The notes: generated by a model not told the origin, from the letters alone. A stretch of 64,000 nt of DNA from Curtobacterium sp. 9128 (GCF_900086645.1 NZ_LT576451.1:434001-498000), one strand, 5' to 3'. Counted from the stretch's first letter, positions 31,868 through 40,227 are shown. Translations and numbers: made by a program.

Positions 31868-32407
31868 GTGACACTGACAGCGATCATGCCGACGCTCCGA
31901 GCGTCGCTTCCCGATCCATTCGACGCATCCCGGTGGCCCGCGCGCACGACGCCGACCATCGGCGACGTGGTGATCTCCGCCGTGTCGATGGTCCGGCTCG
32001 CCGAGACCGTCGGCACCCCCTGCGTGCACACCGCCGAGCAGGCTCCGCCGCGGTTCCGGCCGCCGGCGTGGACACCGCGCGAGGTCAGCGTGGCGGTCGC
32101 GTCCGTCACCCGGGTGCGACGACCGCGAACCGGCATCGTGCTCCTCGAACTCGACGCCGTCCTGCCCGCGTGCGCCGTGCTCGACGAGGTCCGCCTGATC
32201 GGGCGGGTCACGACGGCGCCGACGGCGGAGACGTACGTCGTGACCCCGTGCGACGGTGCCGCCGACGGCCCCTTCCACCGGCTCCCGGCACCGCTCCCGA
32301 CCGACGTGCACGAGGGCGACCTGCTCTGCTTCCCGTGCCTGGCGGCGTTGCGGCACCGGGACGTGGTCGAGCCCGTCCGGGCTGCGCTCGGCGCCGAGAT
32401 CCGATGA
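31868..32407 (+). CDS. hypothetical protein, first of a coupled pair
   Basis: A 179-residue soluble protein that I do not recognise. It has no membrane segment; a hydrophobic core of beta-strand character (TGIVLLELDAVLPACAVLDEVRLIGRVTT) and two late cysteines (LLCFPCLAALRHRD) that could bind metal. GTG is taken as the start because GATCGT lies seven bases upstream. Its stop overlaps the ATG of the next gene (ATGA), so the two are co-translated and probably work together. Confidence 0.6.
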   Translation: MTLTAIMPTLRASLPDPFDASRWPARTTPTIGDVVISAVSMVRLAETVGTPCVHTAEQAPPRFRPPAWTPREVSVAVASVTRVRRPRTGIVLLELDAVLPACAVLDEVRLIGRVTTAPTAETYVVTPCDGAADGPFHRLPAPLPTDVHEGDLLCFPCLAALRHRDVVEPVRAALGAEIR

Positions 32408-32910
32408 GTGCGATCACCCGGGACCGCACGACGGCGGGGATCCACCTCTGGGGTCGGTACTCCGTCCACCCGGTCAGCCGGTCCATGTGGAGCTCGCGGA
32501 CGCTCGTCGTGTTCCCGCCGGGGACGAGCACGCGCGAGCGGGCACTCCTCCGCGCCTGGCACGGCTGGACGATCCTCGGCGCGCTCCTCGCGGTCGGCAT
32601 CATGGCCGCGACGAACCCGACCCCGGCTGTCGGGATGGTCGCCGCGCTCGCCACCTACGCGTGCGGGTTCCTCGTCCTCGGCCGGGCCACGCGCACGCTC
32701 CGGCCCCGCGTCCGGTCGATCACGGTGACCACCTTCTACGGCAACGGCCGCCCCGAGGTGCACGGTGACGCCCGGCTGCTCGACGGCTCACTCGATGCCC
32801 TGGCCGTGCTGGAACGCGCGCTCCGCGCACAGCAGGTCCGGCCGGTCGACTTCGAGATGGTCTGGGCCGACGTCTGGAACACCCTCCCGCCGAGGACGCA
32901 CCGACCGTGA
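32404..32910 (+). CDS. hypothetical membrane protein, second of a coupled pair
   Basis: A 168-residue protein with two adjacent hydrophobic helices (about residues 55-75 and 80-98, GWTILGALLAVGIMAATNPTP and MVAALATYACGFLVLG), flanked by soluble ends. The C-terminal part (SITVTTFYGNGRPEVHGDARLLD, LRAQQVRPVDFEMVWADVW) seems folded and conserved in style. Function unknown. ATGA overlap with the upstream gene shows coupled translation. Confidence 0.65.
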   Translation: MSAITRDRTTAGIHLWGRYSVHPVSRSMWSSRTLVVFPPGTSTRERALLRAWHGWTILGALLAVGIMAATNPTPAVGMVAALATYACGFLVLGRATRTLRPRVRSITVTTFYGNGRPEVHGDARLLDGSLDALAVLERALRAQQVRPVDFEMVWADVWNTLPPRTHRP

Positions 32911-32925
32911 CGGGAGGGCGAGCCG

Positions 32926-33807
32926 TCAGCGCTCGACGTTCTCCAGGTCCTCGAGCAGGCTCTCGTGCGTCGGCTCCCATCCGAGCGTCCGCCGGGTGTA
33001 CTCGCTCGAGGACGGCTGGTCCATCGCGAAGATCGGCGCGAACGACCCGAACGCATCGTCCGCGACCCGCTCCACCGGCAGCCCGAGCCGTCGCCCGATG
33101 ACCTCGGCGATGTCGCGGACCCGATCGGCCTCGTCCGCGACGGCGTGCCACGCGGTGCCAGCCGGGGCCCGCTCCAGCGCGATCCGGAACAGCACCGCTG
33201 CGTCACGCGCATGCACAGCCGGCCACCGCTGCTCGCCGTCGCCCGGGTACCCGGCGACCCCGCTCTGGCGTGCGATCTCGGTGAGGATGCCGGCAAACCC
33301 ACCCGTGCCGTCCGCGTGCACGGTCCTGGGGAGACGGATCGCGGAGACCCGCACGCCGCGCGAGGCCAGGTCGAGCGCGGCGAGCACCGATCGGGCACGG
33401 CCGGCGACCGGACCCTCGAGGGGGAGCGGATCCGACTCGACGGAGGCACGACCGGGAACCCAGGGCGTGCCAGACACGACGACGAACGGCCGGTCGGAGC
33501 CGACGAGCTCCTCGCCGAGGGCGGACATCGCTGCGGACTCCTCGGCGATGCCCGCGGCGAGCGCCTCGGGAGAGCTGAAGTCGTTCGAGAACGCCAGGCT
33601 CACGACACCGTCCGCGTCACGGGCACCGGCTCGGAGGACGTCGAGGTCGGACAGCCCGCCGCGGACGGGCTCGGCGCCGGCAGCGGTGAGCGCTGCAGCA
33701 GAGCGATCGGAACGGGCGAGCGCGGCGACCGTGTGCCCTGCCGCGATGAGTTCGGCGACGACGGCCGTGCCGATCGTGCCGGTTCCGCCGGTGATGAAGA
33801 CGTGCAT
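32926..33807 (-). CDS. NAD(P)-binding sugar-epimerase-like reductase (extended SDR)
   Basis: A 293-residue Rossmann protein. GGTGTIG at residues 7-13 binds the cofactor, DLDVLRAGARDADGVVSLAFS follows as in atypical extended SDRs, and the end LGWEPTHESLLEDLEN is the usual substrate-domain tail. The catalytic Tyr-x-x-x-Lys is not evident, so it may belong to the atypical (NmrA-like or epimerase-derived) group. AGGAGC precedes the ATG. Divergent from a TetR gene over two strong dyads, so probably induced by that regulator's ligand. Confidence 0.87.
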   Translation of the reverse strand: MHVFITGGTGTIGTAVVAELIAAGHTVAALARSDRSAAALTAAGAEPVRGGLSDLDVLRAGARDADGVVSLAFSNDFSSPEALAAGIAEESAAMSALGEELVGSDRPFVVVSGTPWVPGRASVESDPLPLEGPVAGRARSVLAALDLASRGVRVSAIRLPRTVHADGTGGFAGILTEIARQSGVAGYPGDGEQRWPAVHARDAAVLFRIALERAPAGTAWHAVADEADRVRDIAEVIGRRLGLPVERVADDAFGSFAPIFAMDQPSSSEYTRRTLGWEPTHESLLEDLENVER

Positions 33808-33823
33808 GGGATGCTCCTGACAG

Positions 33824-33874
33824 TGATGGGACCGTTGTCTCATCACCGTACACCCGGGATGGGACGATTGTCCC
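33824..33874. promoter_or_regulatory. two TetR operators
   Basis: TGATGGGACCGTTGTCTCAT plus CA (33824-33845) and GGGACGATTGTCCC (33861-33874) share the arm GGGAC and a four-base centre. The second lies seven bases before the -10 hexamer TATGAT (33881-33886) of the tetR gene. Confidence 0.75.
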
Positions 33875-33892
33875 GTCACGTATGATCGTTCC

Positions 33893-34471
33893 ATGGCGCG
33901 ATGGGAACCCGGTGCTCGGGAACGACTGGTCCTGGCCGCGGTCGACCTGTTCTCCGAGCTGGGCTACGACGAGACGACGGTCACGCAGATCGCCGAGCGC
34001 GCGGGTGTGACGAAGAGCACGTTCTTCCGGCACTTCCCCGACAAGCGCGAACTCCTGGTCGCCGGGCAGGAGACGCTGAGCCGGCTGCTCGCGTCGGGCA
34101 TCGCCGAGGCCCCCGTCGACGCGACGCCGCTCGACGCCGTTGCCGCAGGGCTCCAGCGGGCATCGGACGAGATGGGCCCGATGAACCGCGAACTCGGACC
34201 ACGGCTCAAGGCCGCCGTCGCCGCGAGCGCCGAACTCCAGGAACGCGATGCCCTGAAGAGCGTCGGGATGGCGGCCGCGATGACCGAGGCGCTCGTCGCG
34301 CGCGGCGTCGGCACAGCGCCCGCTCGCCTCGCCAGCGAGATGGGGGTGCTCGCGTTCAAGCAGGGGTTCGATCGCTGGTCGGGCGGGGACCGCTCCGACG
34401 ACGACCGCCTCGACCACCACACCCTGACCGCCCTGTCGGAGCTCCGGGAGGCGGCCGCCACGCTCGGCTAG
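33893..34471 (+). CDS. TetR-family transcriptional regulator
   Basis: A 192-residue repressor. The DNA-binding helices are ATVAAVDLFSELGYDETTV-like (read VLAAVDLFSELGYDETTVTQ) and IAERAGVTKSTFFRHFPDKRELL. The effector domain ends in a helix-rich region (GVLAFKQGFDRW). The start follows TATGAT by exactly six bases, the best -10 match in the window, and two dyads lie just upstream, so autorepression is nearly certain from layout. Partner gene is the divergent reductase at 32926-33807. Confidence 0.9.
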   Translation: MARWEPGARERLVLAAVDLFSELGYDETTVTQIAERAGVTKSTFFRHFPDKRELLVAGQETLSRLLASGIAEAPVDATPLDAVAAGLQRASDEMGPMNRELGPRLKAAVAASAELQERDALKSVGMAAAMTEALVARGVGTAPARLASEMGVLAFKQGFDRWSGGDRSDDDRLDHHTLTALSELREAAATLG

Positions 34472-34517
34472 CCTGCACGCCATCGCGTTCGAGAACGTCG
34501 GGCATCGAGTGCGCGGA

Positions 34518-34886
34518 TCAGGCCCTGTCGTGCAGCGTGATCTGGTAGCCGTCGGGGTCGGCGAACGTGAACGTGCGGCCGAAGGGGCCGTCGATCGGTG
34601 CCGAGACGATGGTGTGCCCGTCAGCGACGAGAGCGGCGTGGATCTCCTGGACACCGGTGGCGTGCAGCCAGATCGCTGCACCGACGCCGGGCTGCGGGGT
34701 GCCGGCGATGTCCGTACCCGGGATGACGTCGCGGAGCGCGAACGCGATCGGGGTCGTCTCGAAGACGACGGCGTGCGGCGGCCCGGCCTGCGAGCGGACG
34801 AGGCCGAGGTACTGCTCGTAGAACGCCTGGGATGCGGCGAGGTCGGTCGCCTGGAGGTTGATGAAGTCGGGGCCGGTGACGGGCAT
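34518..34886 (-). CDS. VOC-family (glyoxalase/dioxygenase-fold) protein
   Basis: A 122-residue protein with the paired beta-alpha-beta-beta-beta modules of the VOC superfamily: PDFINLQATDLAASQAFYEQYLGL in the first half and VQEIHAALVADGHTIVSAPIDGPFGRTFTFADPDGYQITLHD in the second (in two blocks). The typical metal ligands are not all clear, so it may bind a ligand rather than catalyse. GGAG precedes the ATG. It is divergent from a MarR gene with two palindromes in the gap; detoxification of a MarR-sensed compound is the likely role. Confidence 0.87.
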   Translation of the reverse strand: MPVTGPDFINLQATDLAASQAFYEQYLGLVRSQAGPPHAVVFETTPIAFALRDVIPGTDIAGTPQPGVGAAIWLHATGVQEIHAALVADGHTIVSAPIDGPFGRTFTFADPDGYQITLHDRA

Positions 34887-34903
34887 GTGGTACTCCTTCG
34901 GGC

Positions 34904-34950
34904 TGTGTCAGTCTTCTGACACACCTGAACCTATGTCAGACTACTGACAT
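34904..34950. promoter_or_regulatory. twin MarR operators, one covering the marR start
   Basis: TGTGTCAGTCTTCTGACACA (34904-34923) and ATGTCAGACTACTGACAT (34933-34950) have the same TGTCAG arm around a four-base centre. The second includes the -10 hexamer CAGACT and the first two bases of the marR ATG. Confidence 0.85.
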
Positions 34951-35410
34951 GAGTCAAGACCGGGCCGGCATCGACCTCGAGACCTCGCTCGGGTACCTGC
35001 TGAAGGAGGCCGCGAGTGCCCTGCGCGCCGCGATGGAGTCGGTGCTGCGCCCGCTCGGGCTGACGGTCACGCAGTACTCGTGCCTGGAACTGCTCGCGCA
35101 GCGACCCGGCCTGTCGAACTCCGACCTCGCACGGGGCGCGTTCGTCACCCGGCAGTCGATGAACGTGCTGCTGCAGGCGTTCGAGCGCGACGGCCTGGTG
35201 ACCCGCCCAGCGGCACCCCCGGTGGGGAAGGCGCTCCCGACACAGCTCACCCCGTCCGGTCGGGAACTGCTCGAGCACGCGAGCGCCGCCGTGCGGTCGG
35301 TCGAGGACCGGATGCTCACCGGGATGTCGACGGACGACCGGGCGGTCGCGTTCCGGAGCCTGCGGAGCATGATCCGTTCACTGCGGGTCGACGAGCAGCC
35401 TGGCGGGTGA
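34949..35410 (+). CDS. MarR-family transcriptional regulator
   Basis: A 153-residue winged-helix regulator. The DNA-reading part is LTVTQYSCLELLAQRPGLSNSDLARGAFVTRQSMNVLLQAFERDGLV (residues about 40-85), followed by the wing (TRPAAPPVGKALPTQLTPSG) and dimer helices at both ends. The start follows CAGACT by six bases and is itself inside an operator, so transcription from it must be self-blocked when the protein is bound. Regulates the divergent VOC gene. Confidence 0.9.
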   Translation: MSQDRAGIDLETSLGYLLKEAASALRAAMESVLRPLGLTVTQYSCLELLAQRPGLSNSDLARGAFVTRQSMNVLLQAFERDGLVTRPAAPPVGKALPTQLTPSGRELLEHASAAVRSVEDRMLTGMSTDDRAVAFRSLRSMIRSLRVDEQPGG

Positions 35411-35442
35411 CGCTGGCGGGGACGGAGGTTCGGATTCGCCGA

Positions 35443-35490
35443 TGACGGATCCGGTTCCCTGAACCCGGGTTCGCGGAACCGGATTCGTCA
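35443..35490. terminator. hairpin with an inner palindrome
   Basis: TGACGGATCCGGTTCC pairs with GGAACCGGATTCGTCA (one mismatch); the loop holds GAACCCGGGTTC, itself a perfect 12-base palindrome. Between the ends of two convergent genes. Related to the element at 44469-44516. Confidence 0.72.
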
Positions 35491-35504
35491 GGAGCGCCGT
35501 CGGA

Positions 35505-35789
35505 TCACCTTCGGTCGGGCCGCAGCACTGATCGGTCGGACCGGAGGTGTCGCCGGAGGGCGATGAGGCCGGCCGATGCCCCGATCGCGGGGATCGCGAA
35601 GGCCAGGAACGCACTCAGCGCGATCACGATCGACCGGTGCGTCCGTCCGGGGTCCTCGCCAGGCAGCTGCGCGATCACCACGAGCACCCAGGTCGGGAAT
35701 GCGACGGCGATGGACCACAGGACGATCACAGCGCAGGTGAGCACCACGACCCACGGCGAGCGCCTGCGCTGTGATGGTTCATCGAGCAT
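35505..35789 (-). CDS. small two-helix membrane protein
   Basis: A 94-residue protein with two hydrophobic helices (about residues 16-38, VVVLTCAVIVLWSIAVAFPTW, and 55-80, SIVIALSAFLAFAIPAIGAS) joined by a short loop with an acidic patch (GEDPGRTHR). The C-terminus is basic (RRHLRSDRSVLRPDRR). The ATG is taken; a TTG 12 bases upstream is the alternative. No family recognised. Confidence 0.6.
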   Translation of the reverse strand: MLDEPSQRRRSPWVVVLTCAVIVLWSIAVAFPTWVLVVIAQLPGEDPGRTHRSIVIALSAFLAFAIPAIGASAGLIALRRHLRSDRSVLRPDRR

Positions 35790-35811
35790 CCGTCGAGTCA
35801 ACCAGCTCCGG

Positions 35812-35943
35812 TCAGTCGCGGGAGTTGATCAGCCCGAGGTAGCGGCCGAAGCGGGGCTTCGGCTCGTCGCGCAGCGCACGCTGGGCGGGCCAGCAGTCGC
35901 GGTCGTCGAGGGTGGTGTTCGTCCGGTCGAGTTCGTGGCTCAT
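35812..35943 (-). CDS. 43-residue small protein
   Basis: MSHELDRTNTTLDDRDCWPA and the end PKPRFGRYLGLINSRD make a small, charged, soluble protein. AAGGAGC five bases before the ATG is one of the best ribosome sites in the window, which supports a real gene despite its size. No family recognised. A longer frame runs upstream but has no such site. Confidence 0.6.
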   Translation of the reverse strand: MSHELDRTNTTLDDRDCWPAQRALRDEPKPRFGRYLGLINSRD

Positions 35944-36004
35944 CGGTTGCTCCTTCGCATGGGGTGACGAGTACGACACCGGCGAGCGACGGGGCATTCC
36001 CGAC

Positions 36005-36775
36005 TCAGGGCGCGCCGTGCGTGACGGTGATCCGGGCTTCGCGCGGGTTCACCAGGGTCTTCGAGACGTAGAGCGGACGCCCCGCGAACCGCAGGCTCCG
36101 TGTCAGCACGAGCACGGGCTCCTCGGCCGGGACACCCAGACGGTGCCCACGGGTCTCACCCGGGGTACCGATCGACACCTCGGTGGTACCGGGCCCGGGG
36201 ACGATGCCGGCGTCGAACATCGCAGCGAGCATCGTCTGGTCGGGTCGGCTCATCCGGATCAGCTCGCGGACGGGGGCGAACTCCCCGACCAGGGCGTCGT
36301 CGGGCGGCAGGTGCTCCTGCACGAGTCCGACGACGGTGTCCCCGCGGCGGACGACGCTCTCGACGAACCAGGACGGCGACGACTCCGCGATGCCGAGCGA
36401 CTCCGCGGCGAACAACCCCGTGCGGTCCTGTACGACCATCTCCGTCCGCTCGACGTCGCCGCCCTCGGGCACGAGCAGGCGTTCAGGGGCCTCGACGCGC
36501 TCGAGCCCGGCGACCGGCAGGCGCTCCGCGACGAAGCGGCCGATGCCCCGTCGGGAGCGGATGAACCCGTCCTCCTCGAGGAAGATCAGCGCCTCGCGCA
36601 CGACCGTCCTGGACACCCCGAGCAACTCGACCAGCTCCGCCTCGGACGGCAGCAGGATGCCGGGCTGGATGGCGCCGCCACGGATCGCGTCGCTGATGCG
36701 CATGTACGCAGCGACGCGGAGCGGGACTCCGGCGTGCGCAGGGAGCGGGCCCCGGAGGACGTCGGCGGTCGTCAT
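36005..36775 (-). CDS. GntR-family regulator with UTRA domain (HutC type)
   Basis: A 256-residue repressor. The winged helix is at residues about 18-85 (RISDAIRGGAIQPGILLPSEAELVELLGVSRTVVREALIFLEEDGFI), and the UTRA effector domain fills about 95-250 (LIRMSRPDQTMLAAMFDAGI, PLYVSKTLVNPREARI). It is the last gene of the nucleoside operon, 12 bases after ribokinase. Ribose, a nucleoside or a phosphorylated sugar is the likely inducer. The dyad at 40079-40093 before the first gene resembles HutC-subfamily sites. Confidence 0.9.
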   Translation of the reverse strand: MTTADVLRGPLPAHAGVPLRVAAYMRISDAIRGGAIQPGILLPSEAELVELLGVSRTVVREALIFLEEDGFIRSRRGIGRFVAERLPVAGLERVEAPERLLVPEGGDVERTEMVVQDRTGLFAAESLGIAESSPSWFVESVVRRGDTVVGLVQEHLPPDDALVGEFAPVRELIRMSRPDQTMLAAMFDAGIVPGPGTTEVSIGTPGETRGHRLGVPAEEPVLVLTRSLRFAGRPLYVSKTLVNPREARITVTHGAP

Positions 36776-36787
36776 GTGCTCAGCCTC

Positions 36788-37681
36788 TCAGACCGCGGTC
36801 CGTGCGGCGGTCGCAGCCCGGGACCGGTACGACGCGAACGGCTCGAGGTCTGGCTGCGATGCCTCGTGCGCCACGGCCGCGGCGCCGACGTGCGCTGCGG
36901 TCGCGAGCGCGTCCTCGGCGGAGAGCCCGGCTGCGAACCCGATGGTCACGGCCGCGGTGAAGGCGTCACCGGCACCGACCGTGTTCCGGACCTCGGCGCG
37001 GACCGACGGCACGTGCACGACGAGACGTCCGTGCTCGAACACCGAGGCACCCGACGACCCCGCCGTGACCACCACGCGGCGACACCGAGCGAGCTCGGGG
37101 AGTGCGGCCCACTCGAGCTCGTTGACGACGAGCAGGTCGGCGCGGTCCAGCGTGGCCTGCGCCAGACGTCGAGCGGGAGCGGCGTTGATCGCGACGAAGG
37201 CCCGGGACCGGACGACGACCTCGTCCACCACGGCCGGGTCGACCTCGAGCTGGGAGAGGAGCACGTCGGATTCGGGGAGCGCACCGGGCACCCCGACCAG
37301 GTCGTTCGCCCCCGGGAACACGGCGATCGCGTTCTCACCGGCGGCGTCGACCGTGATCGCCGCTGCACCCGTCGGCGCGGCCGAGGTCCTGGTGACCAGC
37401 TCCGTCCGGACGCCGACGAGCCGGAGCTGCTCGACCGCGAACGCCCCGTCCGGGTCAGCCCCGACGGCGCCGATCATCGTGACCGCAGCGCCGAGCCGTG
37501 CGGCGGCGACGGCCTGGTTCGCGCCTTTGCCGCCGAGGAACGTCCGCCGCTGGGTCGCGAGGACGGTCTCACCCGGGGCGGGGAGTTCAGGAACCCGCAG
37601 CACCGAGTCGACGTTGATGCTGCCGACGACGGCCAGCGACGGCAAAGCGGGCGAGGACGGCAGAGCGGGCACGGCCGTCAC
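36788..37681 (-). CDS. rbsK: ribokinase
   Basis: A 297-residue PfkB-family sugar kinase. VVGSINVDSVLRVPELPAPGETV begins the fold, GGKGANQAVAAARLGA is the first PfkB signature, and NTVGAGDAFTAAV the second, with the catalytic Asp. Overall pattern and neighbours point to phosphorylation of ribose to ribose 5-phosphate. The GTG start overlaps the stop of the nucleoside hydrolase (GTGA), so the enzyme that frees ribose and the one that traps it are made together. Confidence 0.92.
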   Translation of the reverse strand: MTAVPALPSSPALPSLAVVGSINVDSVLRVPELPAPGETVLATQRRTFLGGKGANQAVAAARLGAAVTMIGAVGADPDGAFAVEQLRLVGVRTELVTRTSAAPTGAAAITVDAAGENAIAVFPGANDLVGVPGALPESDVLLSQLEVDPAVVDEVVVRSRAFVAINAAPARRLAQATLDRADLLVVNELEWAALPELARCRRVVVTAGSSGASVFEHGRLVVHVPSVRAEVRNTVGAGDAFTAAVTIGFAAGLSAEDALATAAHVGAAAVAHEASQPDLEPFASYRSRAATAARTAV

Positions 37682-38619
37682 GCGGGCACCGTGTCGAGCT
37701 CGAGGATCCGGGTCCGGATCACGTCGGCGGCAGACGCTTCCGCCGTCACCACGACCCGCACCACCGGACCGTCCGCAACCGGCACGGTGCGGCCGCGCTC
37801 GTCGCCGTCCGTCACCACGTCGAGCGGGGTCTCGCGGACGGTCGGTGCGACCTCACCCGCGGCGATCGCCGCAGCGAGCGGGTCGTGCAGCGGTGCTCGG
37901 CGGACGTGGTCGACGGTCTCGTAGAAGTCGATGTAGCGGTGGAGCATCGTCCCGAGCGCCACCCGGAGCGGGTCGCCCGCGGCGATGAACCGGTCACCGT
38001 CGCTGTCGTCGAACCGGTGCTGGCGGGTGACGTCGAGCGGCACGAGCACCAGGTCGAACCCGGCGGTCAGGACCCGGCGCGCGGCTTCGGCGTCGTTGTG
38101 GATGTTCGCCTCTGCGGTGGGCGACACGTTGCCGGGCTCCCACACCGCCCCGCCCATGATCGTCAGCGTGCCGACCAGCTCCGGCAGGCGCGGCTCCAGC
38201 TCGAGCGCGACGGCGAGGTTCGTGAGCGGGCCGATCGCCAGCACGTCGAGCTTGCGGTCGCCGAGCGCATGGGACCGTGCCAGGCGCACCAGCAGCTCGG
38301 CGGCCGGATCGGCGGCGGTGGCCACCCCGGCGGGCAGGTCGACACCGCCGACACCGTTCACGCCGTGCACGTGCGGGGCGCCCCCGCCGTAGACGCCGCC
38401 GAGCGGGTCGTGCGCGCCGACGGCGACCGGCACCGATCGCCCGACCATGCCGAGCAGCGCCGAGGTGTTCACCGCCGCGGTCGCGGAGTCGATGTTCCCG
38501 GAGACCGTCCCGATGCCGACCAGGTCCACGTGCGGGACGTCGAGCAGGTACGCGAGGGCGAGGGCGTCGTCGACGCCGGTGTCGCAGTCGAGGAAGAGCG
38601 GGATCGTGGGGGTGGTCAT
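37678..38619 (-). CDS. inosine-uridine-type nucleoside hydrolase
   Basis: A 313-residue enzyme that cuts N-ribosidic bonds to base plus ribose. The N-terminal calcium-binding motif is FLDCDTGVDDALAL (D-x-D-x-G-x-D-D), followed by GTVSGNIDS, GPLTNLAVAL and NIHNDAEAARRVL with the conserved Asn and Asp. Purine or pyrimidine preference cannot be read. Its start and stop both overlap the neighbouring cistrons. Acts in the cytoplasm on nucleosides brought in by the MFS porter encoded just before it. Confidence 0.93.
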   Translation of the reverse strand: MTTPTIPLFLDCDTGVDDALALAYLLDVPHVDLVGIGTVSGNIDSATAAVNTSALLGMVGRSVPVAVGAHDPLGGVYGGGAPHVHGVNGVGGVDLPAGVATAADPAAELLVRLARSHALGDRKLDVLAIGPLTNLAVALELEPRLPELVGTLTIMGGAVWEPGNVSPTAEANIHNDAEAARRVLTAGFDLVLVPLDVTRQHRFDDSDGDRFIAAGDPLRVALGTMLHRYIDFYETVDHVRRAPLHDPLAAAIAAGEVAPTVRETPLDVVTDGDERGRTVPVADGPVVRVVVTAEASAADVIRTRILELDTVPA

Positions 38620-40049
38620 GCGGTTGCGGCTCCTTCGGGGCGGGCTCCGGCGGGCAGAGCGTTCGGGGTGGGACGGAGGACGAGCGCTGCGGCGAACGCG
38701 GCGGCGGTGAGGGCGACGGAGATCCAGAGCGCCAGGTGGTACCCCTCTGGCGTGCCGGCGCTGACCGCAGGGCCGACCAGGGCCACACCGGTGCCGGCTC
38801 CCAGTCCGAAGCATGCACCGTGGATCCCGGGCAGGGAACCCGGAGCGTCGGCGGGGGCGTTCAGCACCGACAGGCCGTTCGCCGTCGCCTGGTACAGCCC
38901 GAGGTAGAAGACGCCCATCACGATGAGCAACCCGAACGCGACCCACTTGTCGAGGGCGAAGAGCGCGAGCGCGATCGAGATCAGCAGGATCGCACCGGTG
39001 GCCATGCGGAGCGACCGCACCCAGCCGATGCGCTGGGCGATCCACCCGGCGGCCGGCGCCGTCAGCAGCCCGGCGACGGCGGTCGGGGTGAGGAAGAGCA
39101 GCCCGGACATCGCCGCGTTCAGGCCGAAGCCGTTCGCGCCGTCCTGGCTCAGCACGACGACGGTGAAGTTCGTCGACGCGAACACCCCGGACAGCGTCAG
39201 GAACGTGCACATCAGCACCGGCCACGCCGTTCGAGCCCGGAGCGCCGGGACCGCGATGAGCGGCTGGGCCACCCGCCGCTCGACGAGCACGAACGCGACG
39301 GCTGCCACGACCGCGACCGTCAGCCACACCAGCGTCAGCGGGTCGGCGATCCCGCGGGACGGCACCTCGCTGACGAACTGCGAGAACCCGACCAGGAACG
39401 CACCGAGGATCGTCGCGCCCAGCCAGTCCATCCGGCGAGCCGCGCTCCGGCGGACCCGCGGCACGAACGCCAGCACCGACAGCGTCCCGAGCACCGCGAC
39501 GACCAGGATCACGACGAACACCGCCCGCCAGCCGAACGCATCGGTGATCGCACCGCCGATGTACCCGTCGAGCCCGCCGAGGCCGCCGTTCACCGCAGTC
39601 ACGACCCCGACCGAGATGCCGAACTGCTTCGCCGTGAGCTCCTCCGACAGCACCAGGAACGCGATCGTCAGCGCTGCCGACGACGTCCCCTGCAGCACGC
39701 GGCCGGTCAGCAGGAGGGGGAGCGACGGTGCCGTGACCGTCAACAGCGTCCCCACGAGCAGCGCGGCCATCGTCACCAGGAGCGCGCGGCGCCGCCCGAT
39801 GGTGTCCGACCAGCGCGACACCACCATCCCGAGCACCGACCCGGACAGGAAGAACAGCGACTGCACCTGGGACACCACACCGGCCGAAGCGTGCAGGTCC
39901 GCGGCCATCGACGGGATGGCCGGGGTGAGCAGACTCGCGTTCAGCTGGAACGCGAGCACCGCGACGATGAGCGATCCGACCAGCAGGGGGATGCGAGCGC
40001 CGGACAGGCGCTCGCGTTCCGCTTCGGGGCGAGCGGGGGCGACAGTCAT
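38616..40049 (-). CDS. MFS transporter, likely nucleoside uptake
   Basis: A 477-residue protein with 14 hydrophobic segments by eye, more than the usual 12, in the DHA2-like layout. The loop-2 motif is VVSRWSDTIGRRRALL, and the TM5 stretch VVTAVNGGLGGLDGYIGGAITDAFGWR follows. On its own this family would suggest drug efflux, but overlap with nucleoside hydrolase and ribokinase (ATGA junctions) argues that it moves nucleosides or ribose. A 15-base dyad lies 30 bases upstream of the start. Substrate is inference from context. Confidence 0.87.
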   Translation of the reverse strand: MTVAPARPEAERERLSGARIPLLVGSLIVAVLAFQLNASLLTPAIPSMAADLHASAGVVSQVQSLFFLSGSVLGMVVSRWSDTIGRRRALLVTMAALLVGTLLTVTAPSLPLLLTGRVLQGTSSAALTIAFLVLSEELTAKQFGISVGVVTAVNGGLGGLDGYIGGAITDAFGWRAVFVVILVVAVLGTLSVLAFVPRVRRSAARRMDWLGATILGAFLVGFSQFVSEVPSRGIADPLTLVWLTVAVVAAVAFVLVERRVAQPLIAVPALRARTAWPVLMCTFLTLSGVFASTNFTVVVLSQDGANGFGLNAAMSGLLFLTPTAVAGLLTAPAAGWIAQRIGWVRSLRMATGAILLISIALALFALDKWVAFGLLIVMGVFYLGLYQATANGLSVLNAPADAPGSLPGIHGACFGLGAGTGVALVGPAVSAGTPEGYHLALWISVALTAAAFAAALVLRPTPNALPAGARPEGAATA

Positions 40050-40078
40050 GCGAACTCCTTCGTCCGGTTGTCGTACGT

Positions 40079-40093
40079 ACCTGTAATACAGGT
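40079..40093. promoter_or_regulatory. GntR/HutC-type operator of the nucleoside operon
   Basis: ACCTGTAATACAGGT is a perfect 7-base inverted repeat around one base. Its GTA-A-TAC centre matches the style of HutC-subfamily sites, and the operon's last gene codes for such a regulator. Confidence 0.7.
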
Positions 40094-40172
40094 CCGTACT
40101 CTATGGTCCGCACGGCACGCTGGCAAGCGGGCCGACCCCGATGGCCGGTTCCGGCCGCGGAGCCGCCACGAT

Positions 40173-40216
40173 CGGACGGGAGGCACGGGTCGGGCCCGCA
40201 CCGAGCCTCCCGTCCG
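40173..40216. terminator. GACGGGAGGC-family hairpin
   Basis: CGGACGGGAGGC and GCCTCCCGTCCG arms pair perfectly, with CGGGTCGGGCCCG in the centre. It lies 12 bases beyond the tetR stop on the minus strand. Confidence 0.75.
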
Positions 40217-40227
40217 GCGGGTGGTGA

